Part shown: piece by piece, positions 36,702 to 45,109 of the stretch
Layout: the number at the start of each line of letters is the position of its first letter
Position numbering within the stretch: position 1 is the stretch's first letter
Origin: CAYQVO01 sp964421085
GTDB taxonomy: Bacteria; Bdellovibrionota_C; UBA2361; CAYQVO01
Direction: 5' to 3'
Length of the DNA: 64,000 nt
NCBI GenBank assembly: GCA_964421085.1
Contig: CAYQVO010000001.1
Span: 124,001 to 188,000, forward strand
The notes under the pieces: model-generated
What the model was told of the DNA's origin: nothing
Database searches by the model: none
Seen by the model: only the letters and a program-made list of their open reading frames with translations
Made by a program: the position numbers and the translations under genes

Positions 36702-36736
36702 AGCCGGGAGAGATCCCTTCTCTCCCGGCTTTTTTG
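36702..36736 (+). terminator. Intrinsic terminator after the aldolase gene
   Basis: AGCCGGGAGA (36702-36711) pairs with TCTCCCGGCT (36721-36730) in a perfect 10-bp stem with a 9-base loop, followed by a T-run. An overlapping upstream hairpin (CCCGGGCTGCAAAGCCGGG, about 36690-36708) shares the left arm and would be mutually exclusive. Confidence 0.92.
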
Positions 36737-36784
36737 CTTTCCTCTCTCTTGAATAGGAATCCAAGTAGCGATAAAAATGAAGAA

Positions 36785-36812
36785 GCGACCTGAAAGGTCG
36801 CCGCTTATTTTT
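36785..36812 (+). terminator. Possible second terminator hairpin
   Basis: GCGACCT-GAA-AGGTCGC (36785-36801) is a perfect 7-bp stem with a three-base loop, followed by CGCTTATTTTT. It lies in the leader of the unknown gene starting at 36962, so it is either a back-up terminator for the aldolase operon or a leader structure. Confidence 0.5.
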
Positions 36813-36961
36813 GACTACCATTTTCAAGGGACCATTAGATGTCTCAAGACGGGTCTGAAGACCCTGGAGGACATGCGCTCAGGCGGTCGTCGTCCTTTCG
36901 CTGGACGGACAGCAATGTGCGGGCGGCAGTCCAGCGCGATGTTCGCTTTCAGGAGATTGCA

Positions 36962-37870
36962 ATGGCGCCGCGAGTCGTCATTCAGACGATGGCAATCCCT
37001 GCCGATCACTCCCTTAATTCTTTTCCTGATGATGGTATTTCACTTGCAGCCGTTCTGCAGCGATTTGTCGGCACGTCAGGCAGACTTGACCGTTTTATTG
37101 CTGTCGACGACTGCAGTGTCCCGAATCGGCTCGATTACCCCGCATTCTTCCGGAGACTTCGCGAGGTGAAGCTCAAGCCCGATCATGTGCTCTTTCATTC
37201 AAGTCCTCTGCTCCAGGAACTTTCCCTCGACATTATGAAATTCTTCCTTCGTAACGGGAAAGAATCGGGGCGATACTCGATCTCGAGGCAGGAAAACAGA
37301 GTGTTTCTCGAATTGACCGATAAGAGCGGCAGTATCGATCTCGTAGAAGAATTTCCGGATGGATGCATGATGTCGGGCCTTCTGCTCGAGACTGCCGTGA
37401 GGGTTTTCAGAAGGCATCACGAACTTCTTCTCTCCCTCTATGCCGGAAGACATTCTCTGCCCCACGGCACTGATATTCACCGATCCATGTTCGACTACTA
37501 CACGCTGACGCAGCCTGAACATCGCGATCGCCGGCACTTTCACACACATCGGTACCTCGACACCTGTTCCTTTGAGCAGGCATTCGCATCACTGGAGAAT
37601 CCGTATTACCTGTCGGCACTTCGATCAACGTATCGTCCGCCCCGCCCGCAATGCCTGCTTGTTGATGTGGTGGATGCTGATCAAAGACCGATGATCGCGA
37701 AGATGAACCAGCTTCTCGAATTCCTGGGTAAAGAACCCGCATACGCCATTTACTTCGACGCATCGGGCTCGATACTCGTCGAAACTTCGCGGTTTAAAGG
37801 CGCGCGGCTTGAAAGAAAACGAAGTGCGGGTGTGGAAAACGATCCTAACCTGCTGATTCCCCTGGAATGA
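36962..37870 (+). CDS. Hypothetical protein (302 aa), unknown family
   Basis: Start at ATG 36962, because AGGAG stands six bases upstream; the frame is open further up to an ATG at 36839 without a good ribosome site. Soluble, no signal peptide. Visible features: LKPDHVLFHSSPLLQEL (near 94), a His-rich stretch RRHFHTHRYLDTCSFEQAF (near 195-215) and QCLLVDVVDADQRPMIAKM. No catalytic motif is recognised. Codon use and length support a real gene. It stands alone between the aldolase terminator and the second Pro/Thr-linker gene. Confidence 0.7.
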   Translation: MAPRVVIQTMAIPADHSLNSFPDDGISLAAVLQRFVGTSGRLDRFIAVDDCSVPNRLDYPAFFRRLREVKLKPDHVLFHSSPLLQELSLDIMKFFLRNGKESGRYSISRQENRVFLELTDKSGSIDLVEEFPDGCMMSGLLLETAVRVFRRHHELLLSLYAGRHSLPHGTDIHRSMFDYYTLTQPEHRDRRHFHTHRYLDTCSFEQAFASLENPYYLSALRSTYRPPRPQCLLVDVVDADQRPMIAKMNQLLEFLGKEPAYAIYFDASGSILVETSRFKGARLERKRSAGVENDPNLLIPLE

Positions 37871-38039
37871 TATTTCTTGATCGATGAAATCCTGTATTGC
37901 CCGATAGCGTTGCTGCATCTAATAATGTATGAAGTTCGGACGTGTCCAGCATGGAATTTGAGCCTTTTTTATCCGGTATCATCCGGGAGGCTGGTTTTCA
38001 TAGTCAGATCACAAGTAACTTTTATGTGAGGATTAGTAT

Positions 38040-38576
38040 ATGAAAAGTCTGTGCAGTTTATTTGTCGCAGGAGCATTTCTGGTCTGCATCAATACCGTTT
38101 CGGCACAGGAAAAAACTCCAGAGCCGACAGCCACAGCAACGCCAAAGCCGACAGCCACAGTAACGCCAAAGCCGACAGCCACAGTAAAACCAAAGCCGAC
38201 CGGCCTTGCGCGAGTGTGCAGGAAGATAAAGAAACTCTCCTATCACCAGCTTTACAAGTTTCAGGCATCCGGCCATCTGGCAGGAACTGAGCGCGCAAGG
38301 TCCTGCAGTTTCATCTGCGGTCCCGGCGCGGGGGCCCCGGCTTCGAATTATCTCCCAATCTATGACGCCAAGGGGCGGAAACTCAGCACTTTTAGAAACT
38401 ATGCCCGCAATGGTTTCTATAAGGCCCGGTTCTATACGTACAGGCCGTCCTGCTATGAAATTGCAACAAGGGCAAAGAGAGCAAACCGCGGAAAAGCCGT
38501 CGGTTACATCGGAGTCGGAAAAAAGCAGTGCATAAAGATCAAGAATCTTTTCGGACGTGAAGGGGCTGCTTACTGA
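38040..38576 (+). CDS. Secreted protein with Pro/Thr linker and a novel C-terminal Cys domain (paralogue B)
   Basis: The 178-residue protein has a signal peptide (1-22, TVSAQ), a linker made of an eight-residue repeat (PTATATPK, PTATVTPK, PTATVKPK; residues about 29-53) and the same C-terminal domain as the protein at 9138-9926 (VCRKI, QLYKFQASGHLAGTERARSC, FYTYRPSC, GYIGVG, CIKIKNL). It lacks the Lys-rich middle segment of paralogue A. About half of the domain residues are identical by eye. GAGGA precedes the ATG. It is next to, and convergent with, the sugar-nucleotide genes. No known family recognised. Confidence 0.8.
   Translation: MKSLCSLFVAGAFLVCINTVSAQEKTPEPTATATPKPTATVTPKPTATVKPKPTGLARVCRKIKKLSYHQLYKFQASGHLAGTERARSCSFICGPGAGAPASNYLPIYDAKGRKLSTFRNYARNGFYKARFYTYRPSCYEIATRAKRANRGKAVGYIGVGKKQCIKIKNLFGREGAAY
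38123..38200 (+). repeat. 24-bp tandem repeat (3 copies plus partial) encoding the Pro/Thr linker
   Basis: Copies at 38123-38146, 38147-38170 and 38171-38194 begin GCCGACAGCCACAG and differ at only a few positions; a fourth partial copy GCCGAC follows. The unit is a multiple of three, so copy-number change would alter linker length without shifting the frame. Confidence 0.9.
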
Positions 38577-38603
38577 GCACAGTCTGCCGCTCTAAGAGAA
38601 GAA

Positions 38604-38630
38604 AAGGCGCCGCGCGGCGCCTTGCCTGCT
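38604..38630 (-). terminator. Intrinsic terminator for the sugar-nucleotide operon
   Basis: AAGGCGCCGCGCGGCGCCTT (38604-38623) is a perfect palindrome. On the reverse strand it is followed by TTCTTCTCTT, so it ends transcripts from the epimerase gene; it may also serve the secreted-protein gene on the forward strand. Confidence 0.65.
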
Positions 38631-38670
38631 GCAACGGTAGTCCTGAGATAATGTGCCTCGATAGGAAGTA

Positions 38671-39705
38671 CTATCCTGTGCCTGAGGCTGTTGCGGAAAA
38701 GGGGTGGTGGAGCTGGCTGTCGAACTGTTGCCTGAAAGAGGCCACCGTTTCTCTTAACCCCTCCTCCAGAGAATGCCTCCCCTCATATCCGAGGTATTCC
38801 CGTGCGGCTGTAATGTCTGCAAGCGAGTGCATTATATCCCCTGCCCTGAAGTCTTCGTGGCGGACGCCGGGCATCTCCCGGCCGAACACATCCTCGAGAC
38901 TCGACCTGATGTGCTCGAAGAGTTCGAGAAGCGTAGTCCGTCCCCCAAGCGCGATATTGTAGACGTCAGCGCGTGCCGCTGAATCGACCGTCGCTGCAAG
39001 AAGATTTGCCTCAACCACATTTTTCACATAGCAGAAATCGCGGCTTGTGCTTCCATCTCCGTAAATCACGCTTACCTGCCCTGCCATCTGCTCGTCGATC
39101 CATCTCGGGATTACAGCCGCATAAGCGCCATTTGGATTCTGCCTCGGACCAAACACATTAAAATAACGAAGCCCCACTGCGCTCAATCCGTAAAGAGATG
39201 AGAACACCTTTGCGTAAAGTTCGTTCACCTGTTTTGTGACTGCATAAGGAGAAAGGGGGCGTCCTGTCCTGCTCTCGACCTTTGGCAGTTCCGGGCTGTC
39301 GCCATACACAGAACTTGATGAAGCATAAACAAAGCGCTTTACGCCATTGTCTTTCGCAGCAGTAATTACGCTCAGGAATCCGTCGATGTTCGCCCTGTTT
39401 GTGGAAACAGGATCCTTCACCGATCTTGGCACTGACCCGAGAGCCGCCTGATGAAGCACGAAATCAACGCCCTTTGTGACCTCGGCCATTTTCTCCGTGT
39501 CGCAGATATCCGCCTCGTGGAAATCAAAGAGTTTCCACTGGTCGTCTCCAACTATCGTATGCACAGCTGAGAGGTTATCCTTCGAACCTGTGACGAAATT
39601 GTCGACTCCGGTCACTTTTTGACCTTCCTTGAGGAGTTCCTCGAGAAGATGAGAACCTATAAAGCCCGCAACCCCTGTAACCAGCCACGTACCTGATTCC
39701 TTCAT
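38671..39705 (-). CDS. UDP-N-acetylglucosamine 4-epimerase-like SDR (WbpP/TviC type)
   Basis: Extended short-chain dehydrogenase/reductase of about 344 residues. NAD-binding GVAGFIGSH (near 10), catalytic Ser and YxxxK in YASSSSVYG and LSPYAVTKQVNELYA. LHQAALGSVPRSVKDPVSTN followed by NIDGFL is typical of WbpP/TviC-type UDP-GlcNAc(A) 4-epimerases. It begins five bases after the dehydrogenase stop. In-frame GTG 39744 or ATG 39735 are alternative starts. With the dehydrogenase it would make UDP-GalNAcA for surface polysaccharide. Confidence 0.88.
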   Translation of the reverse strand: MKESGTWLVTGVAGFIGSHLLEELLKEGQKVTGVDNFVTGSKDNLSAVHTIVGDDQWKLFDFHEADICDTEKMAEVTKGVDFVLHQAALGSVPRSVKDPVSTNRANIDGFLSVITAAKDNGVKRFVYASSSSVYGDSPELPKVESRTGRPLSPYAVTKQVNELYAKVFSSLYGLSAVGLRYFNVFGPRQNPNGAYAAVIPRWIDEQMAGQVSVIYGDGSTSRDFCYVKNVVEANLLAATVDSAARADVYNIALGGRTTLLELFEHIRSSLEDVFGREMPGVRHEDFRAGDIMHSLADITAAREYLGYEGRHSLEEGLRETVASFRQQFDSQLHHPFSATASGTG

Positions 39706-39709
39706 ACCC

Positions 39710-41005
39710 TCAGAGGCTCCAGTAATGATACCCATCGGGGACACCGTCTTTCGCTATCACGCTCTTGATATCGATGAACACTCCGCCTCTCCTGAGACGC
39801 GCAAAGAGGTCCGCCGCAGGAATCGATAGAAACTGCGAATGCGGAACTGCAAGTACCAAAGCGTCGAGGTTGTGGACCTGCTCCCAGGACGCAAGCGAAA
39901 TTCCGTATTCCCGGCGCGCTTCAGCGTCCGAAACATTTGGATCATAAACAAGCGGCTCAACACCGAATTCTCTCAGCTCCTCGACGATATCGGGAATGCG
40001 GCTGTTCCTGAGGTCAGCCACATTCTCCTTGAATGTGAGACCAAGAATTCCCACGACTGAACCCCTGGGTGTGAATCCCGCCGTGATGAGATGTTTCACA
40101 GTCCGCTGCGCCACCCAGCGGCCCATATCGTCGTTGATTTTTCGCCCCGCAAGAATGACCTGGGGGTGATACCCGAGCTGCTCCGCTTTGGTGGTCAGGT
40201 AGTACGGATCAACCCCTATGCAGTGCCCCCCTACAAGCCCCGGCTTGTAATGATTGAAGTTCCATTTGGTGGCTGCCGCTTCGAGGACGTCGCTGGTGGA
40301 AATACCCATTTTGTCGAAGATAATGGCGAGTTCGTTCATGAGCGCGATATTAAGATCGCGCTGCGTGTTCTCGATAACTTTTGCAGCCTCTGCGACTTTG
40401 ATTGATGACGCCTTATGAACACCCGCTTCAACCACCGAGCCGTACACAAAAGCGATTTTTTCGAGAGACTCCTCATCTTCACCCGAGACAACCTTCACAA
40501 TCTTTTCAAGTGAGTGGACAGGGTCTCCTGGATTCATCCGCTCGGGAGAGTATCCGAGCTTGAAATCGATTCCCTGCCGCAGGCCCGAGACTTTCTCGAT
40601 TATCGGCCCGCATACATCCTCTGTAACGCCTGGATACACGGTCGATTCGTACACAACAACCGCCCCCCTTGATATAACCCGGCCAACCGTTTCCGAAGCA
40701 GCCTCAAGGCAGAAAAGGTCCGGGTTCCTGTTGCGATCAATCGGAGTAGGAACAGCAACGATGAAAAAGCTTGCGGCTTTCAACCCCTCTTCTTCCGAGG
40801 TAAATACCGTCTTCGCGCTTCTGATCCTCTCTTCATTTCCCTCGCGGGTGGGATCCAGTCCATCGCGGAGCTGCTGGATCTTCCCGATGCTCCTGTCGAA
40901 ACCGATTGTCCGGAATCTATTCCCGAGGCTTAAGGCAAGAGGAAGTCCCACATAACCAAGCCCTATTACTCCAACAACCAGCTCTTTATTCTCCCTGATT
41001 CCCAT
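39710..41005 (-). CDS. UDP-N-acetyl-hexosamine dehydrogenase (WbpO/TviB type)
   Basis: The nucleotide-sugar dehydrogenase has about 431 residues from ATG 41005 (GGAG five bases upstream). The NAD-binding motif is VGVIGLGYVGLPLAL (near 10). The catalytic Cys lies in LVGGHCIGVDPYYLTTKAE (near 258-276), and GLTFKENVADLRNSR (near 330) follows. The pairing with a WbpP-type epimerase indicates the TviB/WbpO branch, oxidising UDP-GlcNAc or UDP-GalNAc to the uronic acid. Its start overlaps the hydrolase gene by 20 bases. Confidence 0.92.
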   Translation of the reverse strand: MGIRENKELVVGVIGLGYVGLPLALSLGNRFRTIGFDRSIGKIQQLRDGLDPTREGNEERIRSAKTVFTSEEEGLKAASFFIVAVPTPIDRNRNPDLFCLEAASETVGRVISRGAVVVYESTVYPGVTEDVCGPIIEKVSGLRQGIDFKLGYSPERMNPGDPVHSLEKIVKVVSGEDEESLEKIAFVYGSVVEAGVHKASSIKVAEAAKVIENTQRDLNIALMNELAIIFDKMGISTSDVLEAAATKWNFNHYKPGLVGGHCIGVDPYYLTTKAEQLGYHPQVILAGRKINDDMGRWVAQRTVKHLITAGFTPRGSVVGILGLTFKENVADLRNSRIPDIVEELREFGVEPLVYDPNVSDAEARREYGISLASWEQVHNLDALVLAVPHSQFLSIPAADLFARLRRGGVFIDIKSVIAKDGVPDGYHYWSL

Positions 41006-41570
41006 CCTCACTCCCCAGACTTAAGATATCCCCGCGCAGCTTTTCGAATTTTGTAAATCCGGATTCCGCATTCAAATGCCCGCCGTTCTTTATGAGCGTC
41101 GGCGCCGTACAAAGCGCATCAGCAAGCTCCAGCCCCGCTTTCAGAGGGACATAAGGATCGTTGTCACCAAAATAACAAAAAATCCGCCCCGCACGGGCCC
41201 TGATTATCTCCCAGTGGAAAGGATCCGCAAGAAAGGAGGCATTAAGGGCGTCATAATGAGAATTTCCAATGGCGCCTGCGAAACCTGCGACGAGAAAGAG
41301 CCCTTCGGGGCTCAGGTCCCTCTTTTCGATCAGCCGCAAAGCAAAAGCCGCGCCGAGAGAATGACCGATAAGAACCGGGATGGGCCCTGCTCCATCGAAA
41401 GCCCTGTCAAAGGCGTCAAGCCACCCTCCCATATTCTGCCCTTTGGGAGTCGGAAAACGGGGCGCAACAACGCTCCATCCCGCCTTCTCGAGTTCGAGCT
41501 TGAGCCACGGAAACCAGTTTCCCTCAGGATTCCCTCCGGTGCCATGGATTATAAGAGCAGTTCTGTTCAT
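40986..41570 (-). CDS. RBBP9/YdeN-like serine hydrolase
   Basis: The 194-residue alpha/beta hydrolase shows LIIHGTGGNPEGNWFPWLK (near 7-25) with an oxyanion-type HGTG, the nucleophile elbow VLIGHSLGAAFALRL (near 91, Ser), the acid in YFGDNDPYVPLKAG (near 145) and the catalytic His in IKNGGHLNAESGFTKFEKL (near 165). This is the compact RBBP9/YdeN family, whose substrates are poorly known. It is the first gene of the hydrolase-wbpO-wbpP group, divergent from moxR. Confidence 0.88.
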   Translation of the reverse strand: MNRTALIIHGTGGNPEGNWFPWLKLELEKAGWSVVAPRFPTPKGQNMGGWLDAFDRAFDGAGPIPVLIGHSLGAAFALRLIEKRDLSPEGLFLVAGFAGAIGNSHYDALNASFLADPFHWEIIRARAGRIFCYFGDNDPYVPLKAGLELADALCTAPTLIKNGGHLNAESGFTKFEKLRGDILSLGSEDGNQGE

Positions 41571-41690
41571 TGATCGAAAAGCACATGATATAGCTTTTAA
41601 TGCTCCGTCTCAACTTCACTGTCCTTTTTTCGTGTTGCTGGAAACACAGGTTGCTTTAATAATGGCATTGATTAGTAACAAGCTGCAAAA

Positions 41691-42653
41691 ATGACAGCAC
41701 CGCCGGTATTTTCAGATATTTTCGACAGAATAGAGAAGGAAGTTCGTCGCCTTATCGTAGGTCAGGACCTTCTGCTCGAGCGCCTGCTCGTGGCCCTTGT
41801 CTCGGATGGACATATCCTTGTGGAGGGAGTTCCCGGACTCGCAAAGACCAAGATCCTCTCGACGCTCACTTCGTGCATCGAAGCCGGCATGACCCGGCTT
41901 CAGTTCACGCCGGACCTCCTGCCGTCGGATCTCCTCGGGACGGAAGTATTCAGGCCGCAGACAGGCGAGTTTGTCGTCAGGAAAGGCCCTGTTTTCACCA
42001 ATCTCCTCCTTGCGGACGAAATAAACCGCGCTCCCGCCAAAGTGCAGTCGGCGCTCCTTCAGGCAATGCAGGAACGCGAAGTCTCGATTGGAGAACAGAC
42101 CTTCAAGCTTCCGCAGCCTTTTCTCGTATTTGCGACTCAGAACCCGATTGAACAGGAAGGGACGTACCCTCTGCCGGAAGCGCAGATCGACCGGTTTCTC
42201 ATGAAGGTCAGGGTCGCCTACCCCACCTTTGAGGAGGAAATTTCAATTCTTGATGTGACGACCCGCGAGCTGTCTGAGGCGATATCAGTAAGAAAAGCCT
42301 GCACCAGAGAAGAACTCCTGGCCGCGCGGCTCGAAGCGCTGAAAGTCTTTGTCGATCCGCGCATCGACAGCTATATCGTTTCTCTTGTGCAGGCATCAAG
42401 GGACGCCTCGTCAGTGGGACTCAAAGGAATGGTCGACTGGGGCGCTTCTCCGCGCGCGAGCATAGCCCTTAAATCGTGCGCCCGAAGCCTTGCTTTCATA
42501 AGGGGAGCGACGACCGTAACTCCCGATCACGTCAAGGAAGTTGCCTTCGATGTTTTAAGGCACAGAATCCTTACCAGTTTTGATGCGGAATCAAGGGGCC
42601 TGAAAAGCGAAGATATCATCAGAGTCATTCTGGAAGATATTCCTGTCCCGTGA
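41691..42653 (+). CDS. moxR: MoxR-type AAA+ ATPase of the bat operon
   Basis: The 320-residue ATPase has Walker A GVPGLAKTK (near 45, with Ala-Lys in place of the usual Gly-Lys, as in MoxR proteins), FTPDLLPSDLLG, Walker B NLLLADEINRAPAK and sensor LVFATQNPIEQEGTYPLPEAQ. It is a chaperone-like ATPase for VWA-domain proteins. It opens the moxR-DUF58-(TM protein)-batA-batBC-batD set, a conserved arrangement linked to stress or aerotolerance. Confidence 0.95.
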   Translation: MTAPPVFSDIFDRIEKEVRRLIVGQDLLLERLLVALVSDGHILVEGVPGLAKTKILSTLTSCIEAGMTRLQFTPDLLPSDLLGTEVFRPQTGEFVVRKGPVFTNLLLADEINRAPAKVQSALLQAMQEREVSIGEQTFKLPQPFLVFATQNPIEQEGTYPLPEAQIDRFLMKVRVAYPTFEEEISILDVTTRELSEAISVRKACTREELLAARLEALKVFVDPRIDSYIVSLVQASRDASSVGLKGMVDWGASPRASIALKSCARSLAFIRGATTVTPDHVKEVAFDVLRHRILTSFDAESRGLKSEDIIRVILEDIPVP

Positions 42654-42678
42654 AGCCGCGATACTGGAGAAATGGCGG

Positions 42679-43602
42679 ATGCCTGCTGCGACAGACACGC
42701 TCAGATCTGTTCCCGCTGAGGAGATATTCCGGGGCGGTGATGAAGTCCGCGCCGAGATTGCGCGGCTCCACCTGAGGACAAAGCGGTCGCTCAATACGGA
42801 TATTATCGGGCAGTACCGGACCGCTTTCCACGGTCAGGGCCTTCTCTTCGCAGACCTGAGAGAATATCAGCCGGGAGACGACATAAAACACATCCACTGG
42901 AAAGCATCCGCCCGCACAGCCGGAAAATTCTATGTCAAGTCGTTCGAAGAAGAACGCGAACTCAGAGTGATGCTCGCTGTGGACATAAGCCGCTCGACGA
43001 ACTTCGGGCGACGCAAATCGAATTTCCGGAAAGCTCTCGAGTTCGCCTCCGCGGTGACACTTCTCGCGGAAGCGGCCCGCGACTCTATCGGACTCTGCCT
43101 GTTTTCGGATACGGTTCACGAGTTCATCCCGCCGGCAAAAACCAGGTTTAATTTTCACCGGATAGTTGAGGCCCTGTGCGACAACAGGCCTTTTGCTCCG
43201 CGCACCAATCTCTGCCCGATGCTCAGCTTTCTCAACGAGAAATTCAAAAAGCATCTGATCGTTTTCATCATCTCTGATTTTATTTCGCGTCCATTTCTTG
43301 AACCGCTCAAGGCTCTCGCTCTCCGCCACGACGTGATTCTCGTCGGGCTTCTCGACGAGGTGGAACTCCGCCTCCCCCGCGCCGGGCTCGTCTCTTTCCA
43401 GGATCCTGAGCGCGGCGAATCAATCGTAATCGATACATCGGAACCCAGAGCGGTCGAAACACTCAAAAAGTTCCAGTCGAGACGAATGGCGGCACTGTCA
43501 GCGATCTCTCAGCAGGCCGGAACGGATTTTATTCTCGTCCATGACAACCCTGTCAGGCCGCTTGTAGAACTGCTTCAGGCAAGAATTCGAAGGATAAGAT
43601 GA
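42679..43602 (+). CDS. DUF58 domain protein of the bat operon
   Basis: The 307-residue soluble protein has the DUF58 signature GLLFADLREYQPGDDIKHIH followed by WKASARTAGKFYVKSFEEE (near 54-90) and a degenerate VWA-like fold after it (MLAVDISRSTNFG, near 103, with DxSxS). It always accompanies moxR in these operons. GGAG lies nine bases upstream of ATG 42679. It overlaps the next gene by four bases (ATGA). Confidence 0.92.
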   Translation: MPAATDTLRSVPAEEIFRGGDEVRAEIARLHLRTKRSLNTDIIGQYRTAFHGQGLLFADLREYQPGDDIKHIHWKASARTAGKFYVKSFEEERELRVMLAVDISRSTNFGRRKSNFRKALEFASAVTLLAEAARDSIGLCLFSDTVHEFIPPAKTRFNFHRIVEALCDNRPFAPRTNLCPMLSFLNEKFKKHLIVFIISDFISRPFLEPLKALALRHDVILVGLLDEVELRLPRAGLVSFQDPERGESIVIDTSEPRAVETLKKFQSRRMAALSAISQQAGTDFILVHDNPVRPLVELLQARIRRIR

Positions 43603-44123
43603 ACCAGACGCTGCCAACCCCCTTCGATATCGCACCTCCCCCGTATTTCCCTCCCGAACCCGGCATGAGCATGTGGCTCGGCGTTCTGGCTCTCTTTGCC
43701 ATCCTGATTACTGCCGCATACATTCCGCGTTCGAAAAAGAAACCAAAGCCGAAGATAGATCGTCTTCCCTTCCAGGAAGCAGAAACGACTCTGCAGAAAT
43801 GCGCCGCTTCGAAACAGGTCAGGAAACATGATCTTTTCGAACTCTCACGAAAACTCAAGGCGGTCATACATGCCTATGAGGAAAACGATCTCTCGAGTCT
43901 CGGCCCCGACGAACTCGCGCGCGCGACACTTCAGATGCCGGCGCCTTCTCTCCTTGCCTTCACCAGACAGGTCATCGAACTCGACCGGTTGAAATTCGAA
44001 CCTGTTTTCGACCAGTCCCGGGTGCGCGAGCTTCTTTCAGGCACGGAAGCAGCTCTCAGTGACTACAGGGACTACGTGCGAAAGACAATCGCGGAGGAGC
44101 GGAATGCGCCTTCCTCTCACTGA
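43599..44123 (+). CDS. Membrane-anchored hypothetical protein in bat operon (DUF4381-like position)
   Basis: The 174-residue protein has one membrane segment (about 25-43, MWLGVLALFAILITAAYIP) followed by a Lys/Pro-rich stretch and a helical cytoplasmic domain. Position and topology match the small membrane protein often found between the DUF58 and batA genes. It overlaps both neighbours. Function unknown. Confidence 0.82.
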   Translation: MNQTLPTPFDIAPPPYFPPEPGMSMWLGVLALFAILITAAYIPRSKKKPKPKIDRLPFQEAETTLQKCAASKQVRKHDLFELSRKLKAVIHAYEENDLSSLGPDELARATLQMPAPSLLAFTRQVIELDRLKFEPVFDQSRVRELLSGTEAALSDYRDYVRKTIAEERNAPSSH

Positions 44124-45102
44124 TTTCCACGTTATTATGAGCGAGCCGTTCGCGCTGCTCCTGCCTTCGCTTGCGATCCTGCTGCTGCTCGTATCCCGTC
44201 AGAGTGAGAACTCTCTCCGTTTCCCTTCGATCCGGGGACTGATGAAAATTCCCCCTTCCCTCCGGCAGAGGCTATACGTGCCTGTCATGAGATCTCTTAT
44301 TGCCGCATTCCTGCTTTGCGCGGGTATTGCCGCTGCAAGGCCGCAGGTCGTCGTCAAAAATGACGAGTTTGCGCAGTCCCGAAATATCATGGCTGCTGTA
44401 GACACTTCTAAAAGCATGCTTTCAGGAGACATTGCACGGCCCGGTGGAGCAGTTTCCCGCCTCGATGCCGTCAAGGATGCGTTGAAGGCTTTTCTCGCAT
44501 CGAGAAGCGGAGATCTGATCGGCCTCGTTGTATTCGGCAGTGATGTCTTTCTAAGGACTCCTTTGACCCGTGATTTCGACTCGATAAGAATCGCGCTCAG
44601 CGATATACAGGTGGGAGTTGCGGGAGACCGGACCGCGATTGGAGACGCCCTGGCGCATTCCGTAAAGAGAATTGCGGGCCTTCCAGCACGGTCAAGGGCA
44701 ATAATTCTTTTTACTGACGGACTTAATACCGGCGGAACTGTCGACCCGCTCAAAGCCGCGTCGACCGCATCTTCACTCGGCATACGGGTGTATACGGTCG
44801 GTATCGGGAGAAGCTCAGGAGAGCTTAAAACATTCGCCGAACGGGAAGAACGCGCGGAGGAATTCGATGAATACACCCTCAGGAAAATCGCTTCAATAAC
44901 GGGAGGAATGTATGCGAATGCCGCAAGCACTTTCGATTTCGACAGAATTGCGCGTGAGATCGATCAGCGCGAGGCGATACTCGATGTTGAGCCTCAAAGA
45001 CCCGTTATTTACGAAGGATTCGTCCCGCTCGCAGGCGCGGCATCTGCTGCGCTTCTGTTGTTTCTGATTCTTGAACTGACTTATTTCCGGAAGCTGCCAT
45101 AG
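44104..45102 (+). CDS. batA: BatA-like VWA membrane protein
   Basis: About 332 residues from ATG 44104 (GGAGGAG four bases upstream). Two N-terminal membrane segments flank the loop with FPSIRGL, a VWA domain follows with an intact MIDAS (DTSKS, Asp100; T in DRTAIGDAL; FTDGLN), and a C-terminal membrane helix (FVPLAGAASAALLLFLILEL). VWA domains bind ligand through a metal ion. An in-frame start at 44059 is inside the preceding gene and unlikely. Confidence 0.93.
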   Translation: MRLPLTDFHVIMSEPFALLLPSLAILLLLVSRQSENSLRFPSIRGLMKIPPSLRQRLYVPVMRSLIAAFLLCAGIAAARPQVVVKNDEFAQSRNIMAAVDTSKSMLSGDIARPGGAVSRLDAVKDALKAFLASRSGDLIGLVVFGSDVFLRTPLTRDFDSIRIALSDIQVGVAGDRTAIGDALAHSVKRIAGLPARSRAIILFTDGLNTGGTVDPLKAASTASSLGIRVYTVGIGRSSGELKTFAEREERAEEFDEYTLRKIASITGGMYANAASTFDFDRIAREIDQREAILDVEPQRPVIYEGFVPLAGAASAALLLFLILELTYFRKLP

Positions 45103-45109
45103 GATACCT

